Shown one piece after another: positions 8,531 through 17,315 of a DNA stretch of 64,000 nucleotides (its first letter is position 1; every line of letters begins with the position of its first letter). Both the position numbers and the translations under genes were made by a program. The notes under the pieces are model-generated. The model did not search any database and was not told where the DNA came from. It saw nothing but the letters and a program-made list of their open reading frames with translations. The stretch is from Amycolatopsis coloradensis. Lineage in GTDB: Bacteria > Actinomycetota > Actinomycetes > Mycobacteriales > Pseudonocardiaceae. The stretch lies in NCBI RefSeq assembly GCF_001953865.1, contig NZ_MQUQ01000002.1, forward strand, positions 114,047 to 178,046, in the 5' to 3' direction.

Positions 8531-9637
8531 TCAGTTCTCAGCGGCAAGCTGACCGCAAGCCGCGGCGATCTCCTGGCCACGCGTGTCCCGCACCGTGCAG
8601 GCGACCCCGCCCGCGTTCACCAGCCGGACGAACTCGCGCTCCACCGGCTTCGGCGACGCGTCCCACTTCGAGCCCGGGGTCGGGTTCAACGGGATCACGT
8701 TCACGTGCACCAACTGTCCCAGGTGCTGGCGCAAGCGCTTCGCCAGCAGCTCCGCCCGCCAAGGCTGGTCGTTGATATCGCGGATCAGCGCGTACTCGAT
8801 GGACACCCGGCGCCCGGAAGTGTCCGCGTAGTACCGGGCGGCCGACAGCACCTCGTCCACCGACCAGCGCTCGTTCACCGGTACCAGCGTGTCCCGCAGC
8901 TCGTCGTCCGGCGTGTGCAGCGAAACGGCGAGACGCACCTGCATCTTCTCGTCCGCCAGTTTCCGGATCGCCGGCGCGAGCCCCACCGTCGACACCGTCA
9001 CCGAACGCTGGCCGATCCCCAGGCCGTCCGGCGAAGGATCGGTGATACGCCGGACCGCGGCGACCACACGCTTGTAATTCGCCAGCGGTTCGCCCATGCC
9101 CATGAAGACGATGTTCGACAGACGGCCTGGGCCGCCGGTCATCCCGCCGTCGCGCATCACGGCGGCGGCCGAGCGGACCTGGTCGACGATCTCCGCCGTC
9201 GAAAGGTTCCGGTCGAGGCCACCCTGCCCGGTCGCGCAGAACGGGCACGCCATGCCGCAGCCCGCCTGGCTCGAGATGCACAGGGTCGCGCGGTCCGGGT
9301 AGCGCATCAGCACGCTCTCCAGCAGTGTCCCGTCGTGCGCGCGCCACAGGGTCTTACGGGTGGTGCCGTCGTCGCAGGCGAGCGCCTTGATCTCGGTGAG
9401 CAGCGCCGGCATCAGCTTGCCGACGAGCTTCTCCCGCGACGCCGCCGGGATGTCGGTCATCTCCTCCGGGTTCACCGTGAGCCGCGAGAAGTAGTGGTTC
9501 GACAGCTGCTTCGCGCGGAACGGCTTCTCACCCAGCTCGGCGACGGCCTCGGCCCGCTCGGCGGCGGTGAGGTCGGCGAGGTGGCGCGGCGGGAGGCCAC
9601 GTTTGGGCGCGTCGAAGACGAGAGGGAGGGCAGTCAT
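8531..9637 (-). CDS. rlmN: 23S rRNA/tRNA adenine-C2 methyltransferase RlmN
   Basis: A 368-residue radical-SAM enzyme that methylates C2 of A2503 in 23S rRNA and A37 in some tRNAs. The Fe4S4-binding CxxxCxxC motif is in [19 protein letters not shown]. Other family blocks are seen: [27 protein letters not shown]-type [12 protein letters not shown], and the conserved C-terminal cysteine in [15 protein letters not shown], which forms the methyl-carrying intermediate. The length is typical. In actinobacteria this gene usually lies close to cdsA and frr; here accessory genes have been inserted between them. Confidence 0.95.
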   Translation of the reverse strand: MTALPLVFDAPKRGLPPRHLADLTAAERAEAVAELGEKPFRAKQLSNHYFSRLTVNPEEMTDIPAASREKLVGKLMPALLTEIKALACDDGTTRKTLWRAHDGTLLESVLMRYPDRATLCISSQAGCGMACPFCATGQGGLDRNLSTAEIVDQVRSAAAVMRDGGMTGGPGRLSNIVFMGMGEPLANYKRVVAAVRRITDPSPDGLGIGQRSVTVSTVGLAPAIRKLADEKMQVRLAVSLHTPDDELRDTLVPVNERWSVDEVLSAARYYADTSGRRVSIEYALIRDINDQPWRAELLAKRLRQHLGQLVHVNVIPLNPTPGSKWDASPKPVEREFVRLVNAGGVACTVRDTRGQEIAAACGQLAAEN

Positions 9638-9654
9638 AGCTCAACCAGTCTCCC

Positions 9655-9828
9655 ATGTCCACTCTCGCCGCGCCCGGGCCGCCCTGGATCACTGTTCCCC
9701 AGGTCACGTATGCGTTCTTCCCGCGACGGCGTGCGGATCGCATACGAGGAGACGTCGAACTTCACGCCGCGGCCGAGACTGGAGCAGGAAACCGTTCCGT
9801 CGCCTGTACACGATGGGGTTGCCCATGA
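9655..9828 (+). CDS. Doubtful 57-codon frame in front of the YcaO gene
   Basis: An ATG at 9655 opens a 57-codon frame (MSTLAAPGPPWITVPQ ... CTRWGCP) whose TGA overlaps the preferred YcaO start as ATGA. Position and the Cys/Thr/Ser-containing end are what a RiPP precursor upstream of a YcaO enzyme might look like. Against it, there is no ribosome site, third codon positions are not strongly GC, and the frame covers the shared rlmN/YcaO promoter region. It is listed so that it can be tested, not as a firm gene. Confidence 0.15.
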   Translation: MSTLAAPGPPWITVPQVTYAFFPRRRADRIRGDVELHAAAETGAGNRSVACTRWGCP

Positions 9829-11678
9829 CCTCGGTTCTCCTCACCGGCTCGCCCGCGCTCACCGAGCCGCTGACGGGAATCCTCGCCGACAGCGGCTACG
9901 CGAGCGTCGCCGTCTTCCACGATCCGCCCGAAGCGGTTCCCGAGGACACCGTCGTCCTCGCGGTCTTCGATCACGCCGCCCACGCCGAACTGACCGAGTT
10001 GGACGCGTGGTGCGCCAGGAGCGGGGCACGCTGGTTACCACTGCGCCGGGAAGACGGCCGGATGATCGCCGGGCCCGCGATCACGCCCGGTGGAATCGAC
10101 TTCGCCGACGTCGTCGCCCGCCGCCGTTCCGCCGCCCGGGGCCCGTTGCCCGGCGACTCGGCGCCACTGCGTCCCGGCGACCTCCGCTGGGTGCTGGCGA
10201 ACCTCGCCGTCCACCTCGAACGCTGGCTTTCCGGTGGGCGATCCGCCATCACCGCGGGCGAGATCGAACTGGACCCGGCGGACCTCTCGGAAATCCGCCG
10301 CCCGGTCCTTCCCGTCCCCGATCGCGTCCGGCCCGTGCCCGCGGTGACCGATCCGGACCTGCTCGTGGACGACCGGACGGGGATCGTGACCGCCGTACGC
10401 GAACTTCCGGCCGCCCCTGGCCTGCCCGCTCGCTTGCGCGTCTGCGCCGTGGACGTCGCGGACATGCGCCGCGTCACGAACTGGCCCAACGAGCGCAGGG
10501 CCCTCGGCGTCGCGTGGCACGACTACGACCTCGCCCGGCAGTCAGCCCTTGGCAAAGCCGTCGAACGGTACTGCGGAAGCTGGCTGGTTCCGGAGCGCGA
10601 AGTGCGCTTCGGCAGCTACGCTCAACTCGCGCGCTACGGCGTTCCGGCACTCGACCCACGCCGCCTCCATCTCTATTCGGCCGCGCAGTACCAGTCCCCT
10701 GGCTTCCCGTTCGCGCCCCTGACCCCGGACACGGAATGCTCGTGGGTGGAAGGCTTTTCCCACAGCACCGGAGAATCCGTCTGGGTGCCGGCGTTCCTGG
10801 TCTCGAACGAACGGCAGCCGGGAGAAGCCCGCTTCGCCGACCCGCTGAACTCGGGCTTGGCCAGCGGGACCACCGAGGAACAGGCCATCACCTCCGGCCT
10901 CGAAAGCGTCCTCGCACGGGACACCGCCACGCTCTGGTGGGCCAACGCCCCACGGCTGCCCCGGCTCTCGATCCCCGAGGAGATCCGGACGCTCATCGCG
11001 GACACCGCGGAGGGCCACGAAATCACCCTCATCCCCCTCGACAACGAATTCGATGTCCCGGTGGTCGCCGCGGCGGTGTTCGATCGCGTGACGCGCTGGC
11101 TGTCCATCGGCTTCTCCGCCCGGCCCGACACCCTCGACGCCGCGAAGGCGGCACTCGCCGACGGGTTCGAGTCGCACCACACCTGCCGCGCCCTCGACAA
11201 CGAGCGCGAACTTCCCGCCCTGCGCCAGGAGTGCGGCGACCTCAAGCCGTACCGGCCGGACCGGCGCTACCTCGACTCCTATCGCGACGACTTCGCCGAC
11301 GTCACCGATCTCCTTTGCCAGCACCAGATCTACCTCGATCCCCGGGCGGGAAAGCGAGTGACCCCGTGGGTGCGCGACCTGCCGGACCGGTCTTGGGAAG
11401 GTCTGCCGTCGCTCGGTGAACGGCGGCTCAAGGCGTATCAGGACCGCGTCGAAGCCCGCGGTTTCGAGGTGGTCGGCGTCGACCTGACGACCTGTGACGT
11501 CGCGGCCGCCGGATTCCACGTCGCCCACACGCTGGTTCCGGGTCTCGTGTCACCCTTCCCCGCCGGTCTCCCGTCGTGGGGCGGCGGGAGGATCGCCAAC
11601 GCCGCCGTGACGCTGGGCTGGCGGGCACGGAGGCTCGCCGAGCGGGACCTCAACGTCATCCCTCTTCCCTGCGTCTGA
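9825..11678 (+). CDS. YcaO-domain protein fused to degenerate TOMM docking domain
   Basis: About 617 residues. Residues 1-190 resemble the E1/ThiF-like docking part of TOMM (azoline) enzymes, including GPAITPGGIDFADVVARRRS, where the usual zinc-binding C-x2-C between PG and RR is absent. Residues about 210-617 are a YcaO domain with the ATP/Mg motifs ALGKAVERY (near 240), SWVEG, NSGLASGTTEEQAITSGLES and ARDTATLWW. YcaO proteins phosphorylate peptide amides to make azolines or thioamides. The C-terminus ends in PLPCV, a weak version of the PxPxP tail of cyclodehydratases. No dehydrogenase, transporter or clear precursor gene is adjacent. The ATG at 9825 is chosen (GGGG 6 nt before it); 9813 is an alternative. 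Confidence 0.75.
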   Translation: MTSVLLTGSPALTEPLTGILADSGYASVAVFHDPPEAVPEDTVVLAVFDHAAHAELTELDAWCARSGARWLPLRREDGRMIAGPAITPGGIDFADVVARRRSAARGPLPGDSAPLRPGDLRWVLANLAVHLERWLSGGRSAITAGEIELDPADLSEIRRPVLPVPDRVRPVPAVTDPDLLVDDRTGIVTAVRELPAAPGLPARLRVCAVDVADMRRVTNWPNERRALGVAWHDYDLARQSALGKAVERYCGSWLVPEREVRFGSYAQLARYGVPALDPRRLHLYSAAQYQSPGFPFAPLTPDTECSWVEGFSHSTGESVWVPAFLVSNERQPGEARFADPLNSGLASGTTEEQAITSGLESVLARDTATLWWANAPRLPRLSIPEEIRTLIADTAEGHEITLIPLDNEFDVPVVAAAVFDRVTRWLSIGFSARPDTLDAAKAALADGFESHHTCRALDNERELPALRQECGDLKPYRPDRRYLDSYRDDFADVTDLLCQHQIYLDPRAGKRVTPWVRDLPDRSWEGLPSLGERRLKAYQDRVEARGFEVVGVDLTTCDVAAAGFHVAHTLVPGLVSPFPAGLPSWGGGRIANAAVTLGWRARRLAERDLNVIPLPCV

Positions 11679-11725
11679 CCTCGTATGAGACCCACTTCAC
11701 GCGAAGCGGGTTGCCGTACGACCGT

Positions 11726-11752
11726 TTCCGATATATCGTAAGCGTATCGGAA
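11726..11752. promoter_or_regulatory. Probable PadR operator
   Basis: TTCCGATA (11726-11733) and TATCGGAA (11745-11752) form a perfect 8-bp inverted repeat with an 11-bp AT-rich spacer. It is centred about 38 bp before the PadR start codon. PadR-family regulators typically bind such sites in their own promoters, so autoregulation is likely. Confidence 0.6.
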
Positions 11753-11776
11753 CAGTACGTAGAGAGGATTCACAGC

Positions 11777-12430
11777 ATGCGAGGACGACCTTTACCTCCA
11801 GAACACGGCCGACCCGCCTTCGGGCCGTGGGCTCGCGGCGGCTTCGGCGACTTCCCCCCTGGCCCCGGTGGCCCCGGTGGCCCCGGTGGCCCCGGCGGGC
11901 CTGGACACCGTCATCGGCACGGCCGCCGCGGTGGTCCCGGCGGACGGCGCGGCAAGCGCGGTGACGTCCGCGCCGCGATCCTGGCGCTGCTTTCCGAGCA
12001 GCCGAGGCACGGTTACGAGATCATCCGCGAAATCGGCGAGCGCAGCGGCGGCTTCTGGAAGCCGAGCCCCGGCTCGGTCTACCCGACCCTGCAGATGCTG
12101 GCCGACGAAGGCCTGGTGATCAGTAAGGACGAGAGCGGCAAGAAACTGTTCGAACTCACCGAATCCGGCCGCGCCGCGGCCGAACAGCAGGACGCCGTCC
12201 CGCCGTGGGAGCAGATCGCCCACGACGTCGACCCGGTCGAGGTGAACCTGCGCAAGGCGGGGGCGACCCTGGCCGCCGCGGTCATGCAGGTCATGCACGC
12301 CGGCAGCGAGGCACAGCAGTCCCGCGCCGTCGACGTGCTCAACGAGGCACGCCGGACGATCTACGGCATCCTGGGCGAGGCGGACGACGCCACCGCTCCG
12401 GACGAGGCATCCGCCGAGGACACGGAGTGA
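11777..12430 (+). CDS. PadR-family transcriptional regulator with Gly/Pro/His-rich N-terminus
   Basis: 217 residues. Residues 1-60 are low-complexity: PPGPGGPGGPGGPGGPGH followed by HRHGRRGG. They are encoded in part by four 9-bp tandem copies at 11861-11896. Residues about 62-140 are the PadR winged helix (AAILALLSEQPRHGYEIIRE, then FWKPSPGSVYPTLQMLADEG), and the remainder is the dimerising C-terminal helix region. AGAGAGG precedes the ATG at 11777; the longer frame has no support. The His-rich segment could bind metal, but this is speculation. A clear palindrome lies in its promoter. Its last 70 bases overlap the convergent methyltransferase gene. Confidence 0.85.
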   Translation: MRGRPLPPEHGRPAFGPWARGGFGDFPPGPGGPGGPGGPGGPGHRHRHGRRGGPGGRRGKRGDVRAAILALLSEQPRHGYEIIREIGERSGGFWKPSPGSVYPTLQMLADEGLVISKDESGKKLFELTESGRAAAEQQDAVPPWEQIAHDVDPVEVNLRKAGATLAAAVMQVMHAGSEAQQSRAVDVLNEARRTIYGILGEADDATAPDEASAEDTE

Positions 12431-13164
12431 CCTGGCACGACGAGGCCGGTGGGCTTGGTGCGCGTATGCACGCGATAGCCCACCGGCAGCGTCATCCGGT
12501 TCTCCCCGGCGCCTGACGAAACCTCGTTGAGGCGCCGGACCTCCGCGATCGCCTTCGCCGCGACCGGAGCGCTGAACTCGATCTTCAGCACCGCTTCCAT
12601 CGCGGCGGCGTCCTCGAACAGCCACCGCGTCATCACCTTGCGGCAGTCGAATCCCTGACGGGCGAAGAACTTCTCGACGCCGGGCGGATCGTAATGCGGC
12701 AAATCCAGTCGCATCCAGCGTCCGTAGGGTTCGGTCGCCACGTCGAGATCCACGATCATCAACGTCCCGCCGGGCCGCAGCACCCGCTCCGCCTCGCGGA
12801 GGCCGGGCTCACAGCCGGGGCCGAAGAAGTACGCGGTGCGCGCGTGGACGACGTCGAAAGCCTCGTCCGGCACGGGAAGTCGCTGCGCACGGCCCTGTCG
12901 CACTTCGACGTTCGGCAGTTCCCCGACGCGGCGTCGCGCGTCACGGACGAGGGGCTCATGGGGTTCGATCCCGAGCACCGACCGCGCCGTCTCCGCGAAG
13001 CGCGGCAAGTGGAATCCGTCACCACAGCCGAGGTCGAGCACGTCCGCCCCGGACCAGTCGCGGCGCCCGGCGAGCACCCGCCAGATCTCGTCATCGACGT
13101 CCTGCGCGCGGTTCTCGACCTCGTAGGCCTTTTGGTAGTACCAAATGTTCGGACTCGGCAGCAC
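12361..13164 (-). CDS. Class I SAM-dependent methyltransferase
   Basis: About 267 residues with a Rossmann methyltransferase core: motif I VLDLGCGDGFHL, acidic post-I IEPHEP, motif FDVVHARTAYFFGPG, and post-motif LRPGGTLMIVDLD. The substrate is unknown. The GTG at 13164 (VLPSPNIWYYQKAYEVEN) is chosen because recognisable sequence begins there; another GTG at 13215 has a GGAG 5 nt upstream and is a serious alternative. The C-terminal 40 residues are Ser/Ala-rich and run antiparallel through the end of the PadR gene, suggesting that the original stop was lost. Confidence 0.75.
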   Translation of the reverse strand: MLPSPNIWYYQKAYEVENRAQDVDDEIWRVLAGRRDWSGADVLDLGCGDGFHLPRFAETARSVLGIEPHEPLVRDARRRVGELPNVEVRQGRAQRLPVPDEAFDVVHARTAYFFGPGCEPGLREAERVLRPGGTLMIVDLDVATEPYGRWMRLDLPHYDPPGVEKFFARQGFDCRKVMTRWLFEDAAAMEAVLKIEFSAPVAAKAIAEVRRLNEVSSGAGENRMTLPVGYRVHTRTKPTGLVVPGHSVSSADASSGAVASSASPRMP

Positions 13165-13329
13165 TTCCTCGCCACCGCGGCGGAAGGAGGAGACAGCTCG
13201 GGGAAACCAGCGCACGGAAACTCCAACGACGCGGAACCTGGCCGGGTTCCTGGCCATCCGGGTCGAAAACTTGACGGAAACAATGCGGATAGCGACTAGA
13301 CTTTACTCCCACCGGTAAGGGAGAACCGC

Positions 13330-14175
13330 ATGTCGCTTGGCTCGGCCGCTCACACTTCCGTCATCCCGTCAGGAATCCCGTGCTGGATCGAACTCGCGTG
13401 CAGAGACGAAGCGGCCGTACAAGCTTTCTACGGCGGACTTTTCGACTGGGAGTACACCGTCCAGCGTGACCCGGCGACGCCGACCGGCCGGTACTCGATC
13501 GCGACACTGAACGGTGTCCCGGTCGGTGGTCTGTACCGCTCGGGCGCGGAAGGGCCATCCGGCTGGAGTGTCCACATCTCCGTGCCACAGGTGGCCGCGG
13601 CCGCCGAATGGGTGGACAGCCTCGGTGGCCGGGTCACCCTCGGGCCGATGGCGATTCCCCACCGCGGCAACATCATCCACGCCGTCGACGCGTGCGGCGC
13701 GCACGTCGTCTTCTGGGAACCGCCGGACACCTGGGAGTTCGCGACCGGTGTGCCCAACACCTTCAGCGGCGCGGATCTCAACACCCACGACGGCGCGGCG
13801 GCGGATCACTTCTACTGCCGCCTTTTCGACTACACCAGCCACCAGATCGGTGACGGCACCTCGCTCGACTACGCCGAATGGCTCATCGAGCACGAACCGG
13901 TGCTGTACCGGTATGTGATGGGCACGGAATACCGGCCGGACACGCCCCCACACTGGATGGTCTACCTCGAACTGGACCCGGCTCGTGGCGCGGACGCCGC
14001 GGCGGGGCAGGCCTTGATGCTCGGCGGTGCCGTCGTGGTCCAGCCCTACGACACCCCGTACGGCCGGATGGCGATCCTCGCCGACCCGGACGGTTCAGTG
14101 TTCGCCGTGATCGACCACTCCCGGGCCACCGAGGGCTGGGGCCGCGCCGAAGTCGACGATCCGTACGACGACTGA
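13330..14175 (+). CDS. VOC-family protein with two glyoxalase-like domains
   Basis: 281 residues made of two vicinal-oxygen-chelate modules, about 12-135 and 150-270. The first has IPCWIELACRDEAAVQAFYG and ends HVVFWEPP; the second has AAADHFYCRLFDY and ends SVFAVIDHS. Members include glyoxalases, dioxygenases and antibiotic-binding proteins; the metal-ligand set is not clear enough to choose. AAGGGAGAA lies 4 nt before the ATG. It is divergent from the methyltransferase gene and convergent with the carboxylesterase gene, with a terminator in between. Confidence 0.8.
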   Translation: MSLGSAAHTSVIPSGIPCWIELACRDEAAVQAFYGGLFDWEYTVQRDPATPTGRYSIATLNGVPVGGLYRSGAEGPSGWSVHISVPQVAAAAEWVDSLGGRVTLGPMAIPHRGNIIHAVDACGAHVVFWEPPDTWEFATGVPNTFSGADLNTHDGAAADHFYCRLFDYTSHQIGDGTSLDYAEWLIEHEPVLYRYVMGTEYRPDTPPHWMVYLELDPARGADAAAGQALMLGGAVVVQPYDTPYGRMAILADPDGSVFAVIDHSRATEGWGRAEVDDPYDD

Positions 14176-14181
14176 GCCGAA

Positions 14182-14210
14182 GAGCCGGGGTGACCGCGTC
14201 ACCCCGGCTC
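14182..14210. terminator. Bidirectional terminator between convergent genes
   Basis: GAGCCGGGGTGA (14182-14193) and TCACCCCGGCTC (14199-14210) form a perfect 12-bp stem with a 5-nt loop. It lies between the ends of the VOC gene and the carboxylesterase gene. Confidence 0.8.
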
Positions 14211-14216
14211 CCGGTG

Positions 14217-15764
14217 TCAGAGACCGGCCCAGAACCCGCAGTCGTGCACGGCCGCGAGGTCGACCGGACCGATCCCGCCCGGCGCGAGCGACTGCGTTTT
14301 CGGCGCGGGGCGCCACTTCGGCAGTTCTTCGCCGTTCGGATTGCCGGTCCGCGCGAACCGGGTCCAGTACCGAATCATCTGCTCCCCGAGCTTCTTCTGC
14401 TCGGGCTTCAATTCCGCCGGGAAACCGGTTAAATCAGACAAATATGCTAATTCGGACCCATGGGAAGCGCCGAGGCGCATTCCCTCCGGAGCAGGTACGA
14501 GCGCGGGAGCGTTCCGGTCGGCGAATTCGTATCCGAACGTCCGGGTGCGGGCGCTCAGCAAACGCTCGGTGCCCACCTGAGGACACCCCCAGATCCGGTC
14601 GGTCATGGCGTCCGCGTACGCCATCGCCGGGCTGCCGTGCTTCGCCGACGGGTATCGGGCGGCGACGAGCGGCGCCTTGTCCTTGAAGGCGGTGCGCAGC
14701 AGTTCTTGGTAATGCGCTTCGGTGAACGGCTGGCCGGGATACAGGGCGACGAACAGCCTCGCCTCGTCCCTGGTGATCCCGGTCAGCACCGGGACGCGGG
14801 CGAAATGCCCTTTCTTCAGCGCGGTGGCCGGATGCTCGGGCAGCAGGCCGGTGTCGAACGCGGGCGCCCCGAGCGGCTGGTTCGCCAGCTCCTTCACCGG
14901 AAGCCGCCGCAGACAGGCGACGTCGGCACAACCCAGCTCCTTCGCGGCGTCGACTCCCATGGCCTCGACGTCGGCGCGGGGCAGATAGGGCGATCCCGCG
15001 GGCACACCGGGGAAGAATCCGCCGTCAGGCCAGGTCAGAGTGCATGGACCGCTCTGGATGATCGCGCGGTGGAACAGCCCGGCGGCCGACGGGGAGGCCA
15101 GCTGGGCGCAGGTGCTCATCGCGCCGGCGGACTCACCGAACAGCGTGACGTTCCGGGGATCTCCCCCGAAAGCGCGGGCGTTGCGCTGTACCCAGCGAAG
15201 CGCGGCCTGCTGGTCCTGGAGGCCGAAGACACCGGAGTCGTATCCGAGTTCCGGGTGGCCGAAGAAGCCGAACACACCCAAGCGGTAGTTGACGCTCACG
15301 ACGACAACGTCTCCGCCGAGGGCCATGCGCTGGAAGTCGTAGTCACTGCCGGCACCGGAGGTGAAGCCGCCGCCGTGGACCCAGACCATCACCGGACGCG
15401 GTTTGTGCGTCGGTTTGGCCGGGCTGATCACGTTGAGATACAGGCAATCCTCGTTGTCACTGGGTGCCGATCCGAGCCCAGGACCCTGCGCGCATCGAGG
15501 CCCGGGTTTGCGCGCGTCCCGCACGGCGGTCCACGGTTCGGGCCTCTTCGGTGGCGCCCAGCGCAGATCGCCGACCGGTGGCGCGGCGAACGGAATGCCT
15601 TGGAAACTCCGGTATTCGCCGGTACTCACCCCGCGAACGGGCCCGGAATCCGTACGGACGACCGGGCCTTCGCCCGCCTCCGCCACGGAGGTCGTCAGGG
15701 CACCGAGCGTCAGCAGGCTCAGTGCCAGGGTCAGAAGTCGCTTACTCATCCTTTGAGTTCGCAT
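14217..15764 (-). CDS. Secreted type B carboxylesterase
   Basis: A 515-residue exported esterase. Residues 6-30 (MSKRLLTLALSLL ... SVAEAG) are a signal peptide. The oxyanion hole is HGGG (130-133), the nucleophile is Ser212 in FGESAGA, the acidic member is probably in TRDEARLFVAL, and the catalytic His is in GASHGSELAYL. The conserved block NEDCLYLNV is also present. Family members hydrolyse carboxylic esters or carbamates outside the cell. The length is normal. The ATG at 15749 starts exactly at the signal peptide and may be the true start. It ends at a strong terminator. Confidence 0.85.
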   Translation of the reverse strand: MRTQRMSKRLLTLALSLLTLGALTTSVAEAGEGPVVRTDSGPVRGVSTGEYRSFQGIPFAAPPVGDLRWAPPKRPEPWTAVRDARKPGPRCAQGPGLGSAPSDNEDCLYLNVISPAKPTHKPRPVMVWVHGGGFTSGAGSDYDFQRMALGGDVVVVSVNYRLGVFGFFGHPELGYDSGVFGLQDQQAALRWVQRNARAFGGDPRNVTLFGESAGAMSTCAQLASPSAAGLFHRAIIQSGPCTLTWPDGGFFPGVPAGSPYLPRADVEAMGVDAAKELGCADVACLRRLPVKELANQPLGAPAFDTGLLPEHPATALKKGHFARVPVLTGITRDEARLFVALYPGQPFTEAHYQELLRTAFKDKAPLVAARYPSAKHGSPAMAYADAMTDRIWGCPQVGTERLLSARTRTFGYEFADRNAPALVPAPEGMRLGASHGSELAYLSDLTGFPAELKPEQKKLGEQMIRYWTRFARTGNPNGEELPKWRPAPKTQSLAPGGIGPVDLAAVHDCGFWAGL

Positions 15765-15810
15765 ACTCCGACCTTGGCGCAGCGCCCCGAACTTGTCACA
15801 TGGGTTTCGG

Positions 15811-16707
15811 CTAAACGGGGACGAACGCCGAGAGCAGCAACCAGGAGACGACGGCCGACGGGAGCAGTGAATCGAGGCGGTCCATCAGGCCGCCGTGCCC
15901 GGGCAGCATGTTCCCCATGTCCTTGACCCCGAGGTCCCGCTTGATCAGCGACTCGACGAGATCGCCGAGGGTCGCGGTGCAGACGATCGCCGCGCCGAAC
16001 AGCACCCCCTGCCAGGCGTGGCCGTCGAGCAGCAGGCTCAGCGTCAGCGCTCCGGCGACCACACCGGCCACGAGCGAACCGGCGAAGCCTTCCCACGTCT
16101 TCTTCGGGCTGATGCTGGGCGCCATCGGATGCTTGCCGCCCAGCACGCCGGCGATGTAACCACCGGTGTCCGAAGCGACGACGCCGATCATGAACGCCAG
16201 CACGCGGCCGACACCGTCGCCGGGCGGGACGAGCATCGCGGCGAAGGCACCGAAAAGCGGGATGTACGCGGCGGCGAAAACGGACGCGCTGATGTCGCGC
16301 AGATAGCCGTCCGCGCCGCCGGGCAACCGCCAGAGCAGGCAGACGAGCACCGTCAGCACGAACGCCGTCAACGCGCCTTCGCGGCCGAACGGCCAGGCCA
16401 GCCAGATCATCGCCTGGCCGCCGACGAGCACCGGGACCAGCGCGATCCGGATGCCCGCGGCCCGTTTCAGCGCCCCGGCCAGCTCGATCGTGCCGACCGC
16501 GATGGCGATCGCGATGATGCCGATGAACAGAAAGCGCACGGTGAGCAGGGACGTGACGATCGCCGCGCCCAGCAGCAATCCGACCCCGATCGCGGCGGGC
16601 AGGTTACGGCCGGCGCGGGAAACCTTCTGTACCGGTTCCGGCTTCTCTGCCGGAACCGGTTCCGGGGCGTCCACCCGGTCCTCGCGTTCCTCGCTCACCT
16701 GGCTCAT
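15811..16707 (-). CDS. cdsA: Phosphatidate cytidylyltransferase
   Basis: A 298-residue membrane enzyme that makes CDP-diacylglycerol from phosphatidate and CTP, the branch point for phospholipid synthesis. About eight helices follow a Pro/Glu-rich cytoplasmic N-terminus. The family signature is at the end: SPKKTWEGFAGS, then ATLGDLVESLIKRDLGVKDM and LPGHGGLMDRLDSLL. Its ATG shares one base with the frr stop (TGATG), so the two are coupled in translation. The order rpsB-tsf-pyrH-frr-cdsA is the normal actinobacterial one. Confidence 0.95.
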   Translation of the reverse strand: MSQVSEEREDRVDAPEPVPAEKPEPVQKVSRAGRNLPAAIGVGLLLGAAIVTSLLTVRFLFIGIIAIAIAVGTIELAGALKRAAGIRIALVPVLVGGQAMIWLAWPFGREGALTAFVLTVLVCLLWRLPGGADGYLRDISASVFAAAYIPLFGAFAAMLVPPGDGVGRVLAFMIGVVASDTGGYIAGVLGGKHPMAPSISPKKTWEGFAGSLVAGVVAGALTLSLLLDGHAWQGVLFGAAIVCTATLGDLVESLIKRDLGVKDMGNMLPGHGGLMDRLDSLLPSAVVSWLLLSAFVPV

Positions 16708-17264
16708 CAGACCTCGAGCAACTCGGCTTCCTTGTGTTTCACCAGCTCGTCGACCTTGTGCGAGTAGGAGTCGGTGAGGTTCTGGAGTTCCTTCTCGGCG
16801 TGGACGACCTCGTCCTCGCCCGCCTCGCCGTCCTTCTTGATCCGGTCCAGCTCTTCCTTGGCCTTGCGGCGGACGCTGCGGATCGAGACCCGGGCGTCCT
16901 CACCCTTGGCCTTGGCGACCTTCACCATCTCCTTGCGACGCTCTTCGGTGAGCTGCGGGATGACGATACGGATCACGTTGCCGTCGTTGCTCGGGTTGAC
17001 GCCGAGGTCCGACTCGCGGATCGCCTTCTCGATGGCGTTGAGCGAGGTCTGGTCGTAAGGCTTGATCAACGCCATCCGGGCCTCGGGGATGTTGACACCC
17101 GCCAGCTGGTTCAGCGGGGTCGGCGCGCCGTAGTAGTCGACGACAACGCGCGAGAACATCCCGGGGTGGGCCCGGCCGGTGCGCACCGACGACAAGTCCT
17201 CCTTGGCGACGGACACCGCTTTTTCCATCTTCTCCTCGGCGTCGAGGAGGGTCTCGTCGATCAC
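16707..17264 (-). CDS. frr: Ribosome recycling factor
   Basis: A 185-residue cytoplasmic protein that, with EF-G, splits the post-termination ribosome. All family blocks are present: [73 protein letters not shown] and [20 protein letters not shown]. Length is exactly typical. It lies 51 bp after pyrH and overlaps cdsA by one base. Confidence 0.97.
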   Translation of the reverse strand: MIDETLLDAEEKMEKAVSVAKEDLSSVRTGRAHPGMFSRVVVDYYGAPTPLNQLAGVNIPEARMALIKPYDQTSLNAIEKAIRESDLGVNPSNDGNVIRIVIPQLTEERRKEMVKVAKAKGEDARVSIRSVRRKAKEELDRIKKDGEAGEDEVVHAEKELQNLTDSYSHKVDELVKHKEAELLEV

Positions 17265-17315
17265 GGCAACTCCCGTTGTTGTGTATTCGTACCGGTTGCG
17301 AAGAGCAGAGCAGGA

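Noticed and set aside
8705-11419. 904-codon plus-strand frame across rlmN and the YcaO gene
   Set aside because: It crosses two real genes in wrong frames, is extremely Arg/Pro-rich, and has no recognisable motif.
14217-15764. Carboxylesterase as part of the cdsA operon
   Set aside because: Although it is on the same strand 46 bp downstream of cdsA, it is a secreted accessory enzyme with no functional tie; shared transcription is possible but not supported by any overlap.
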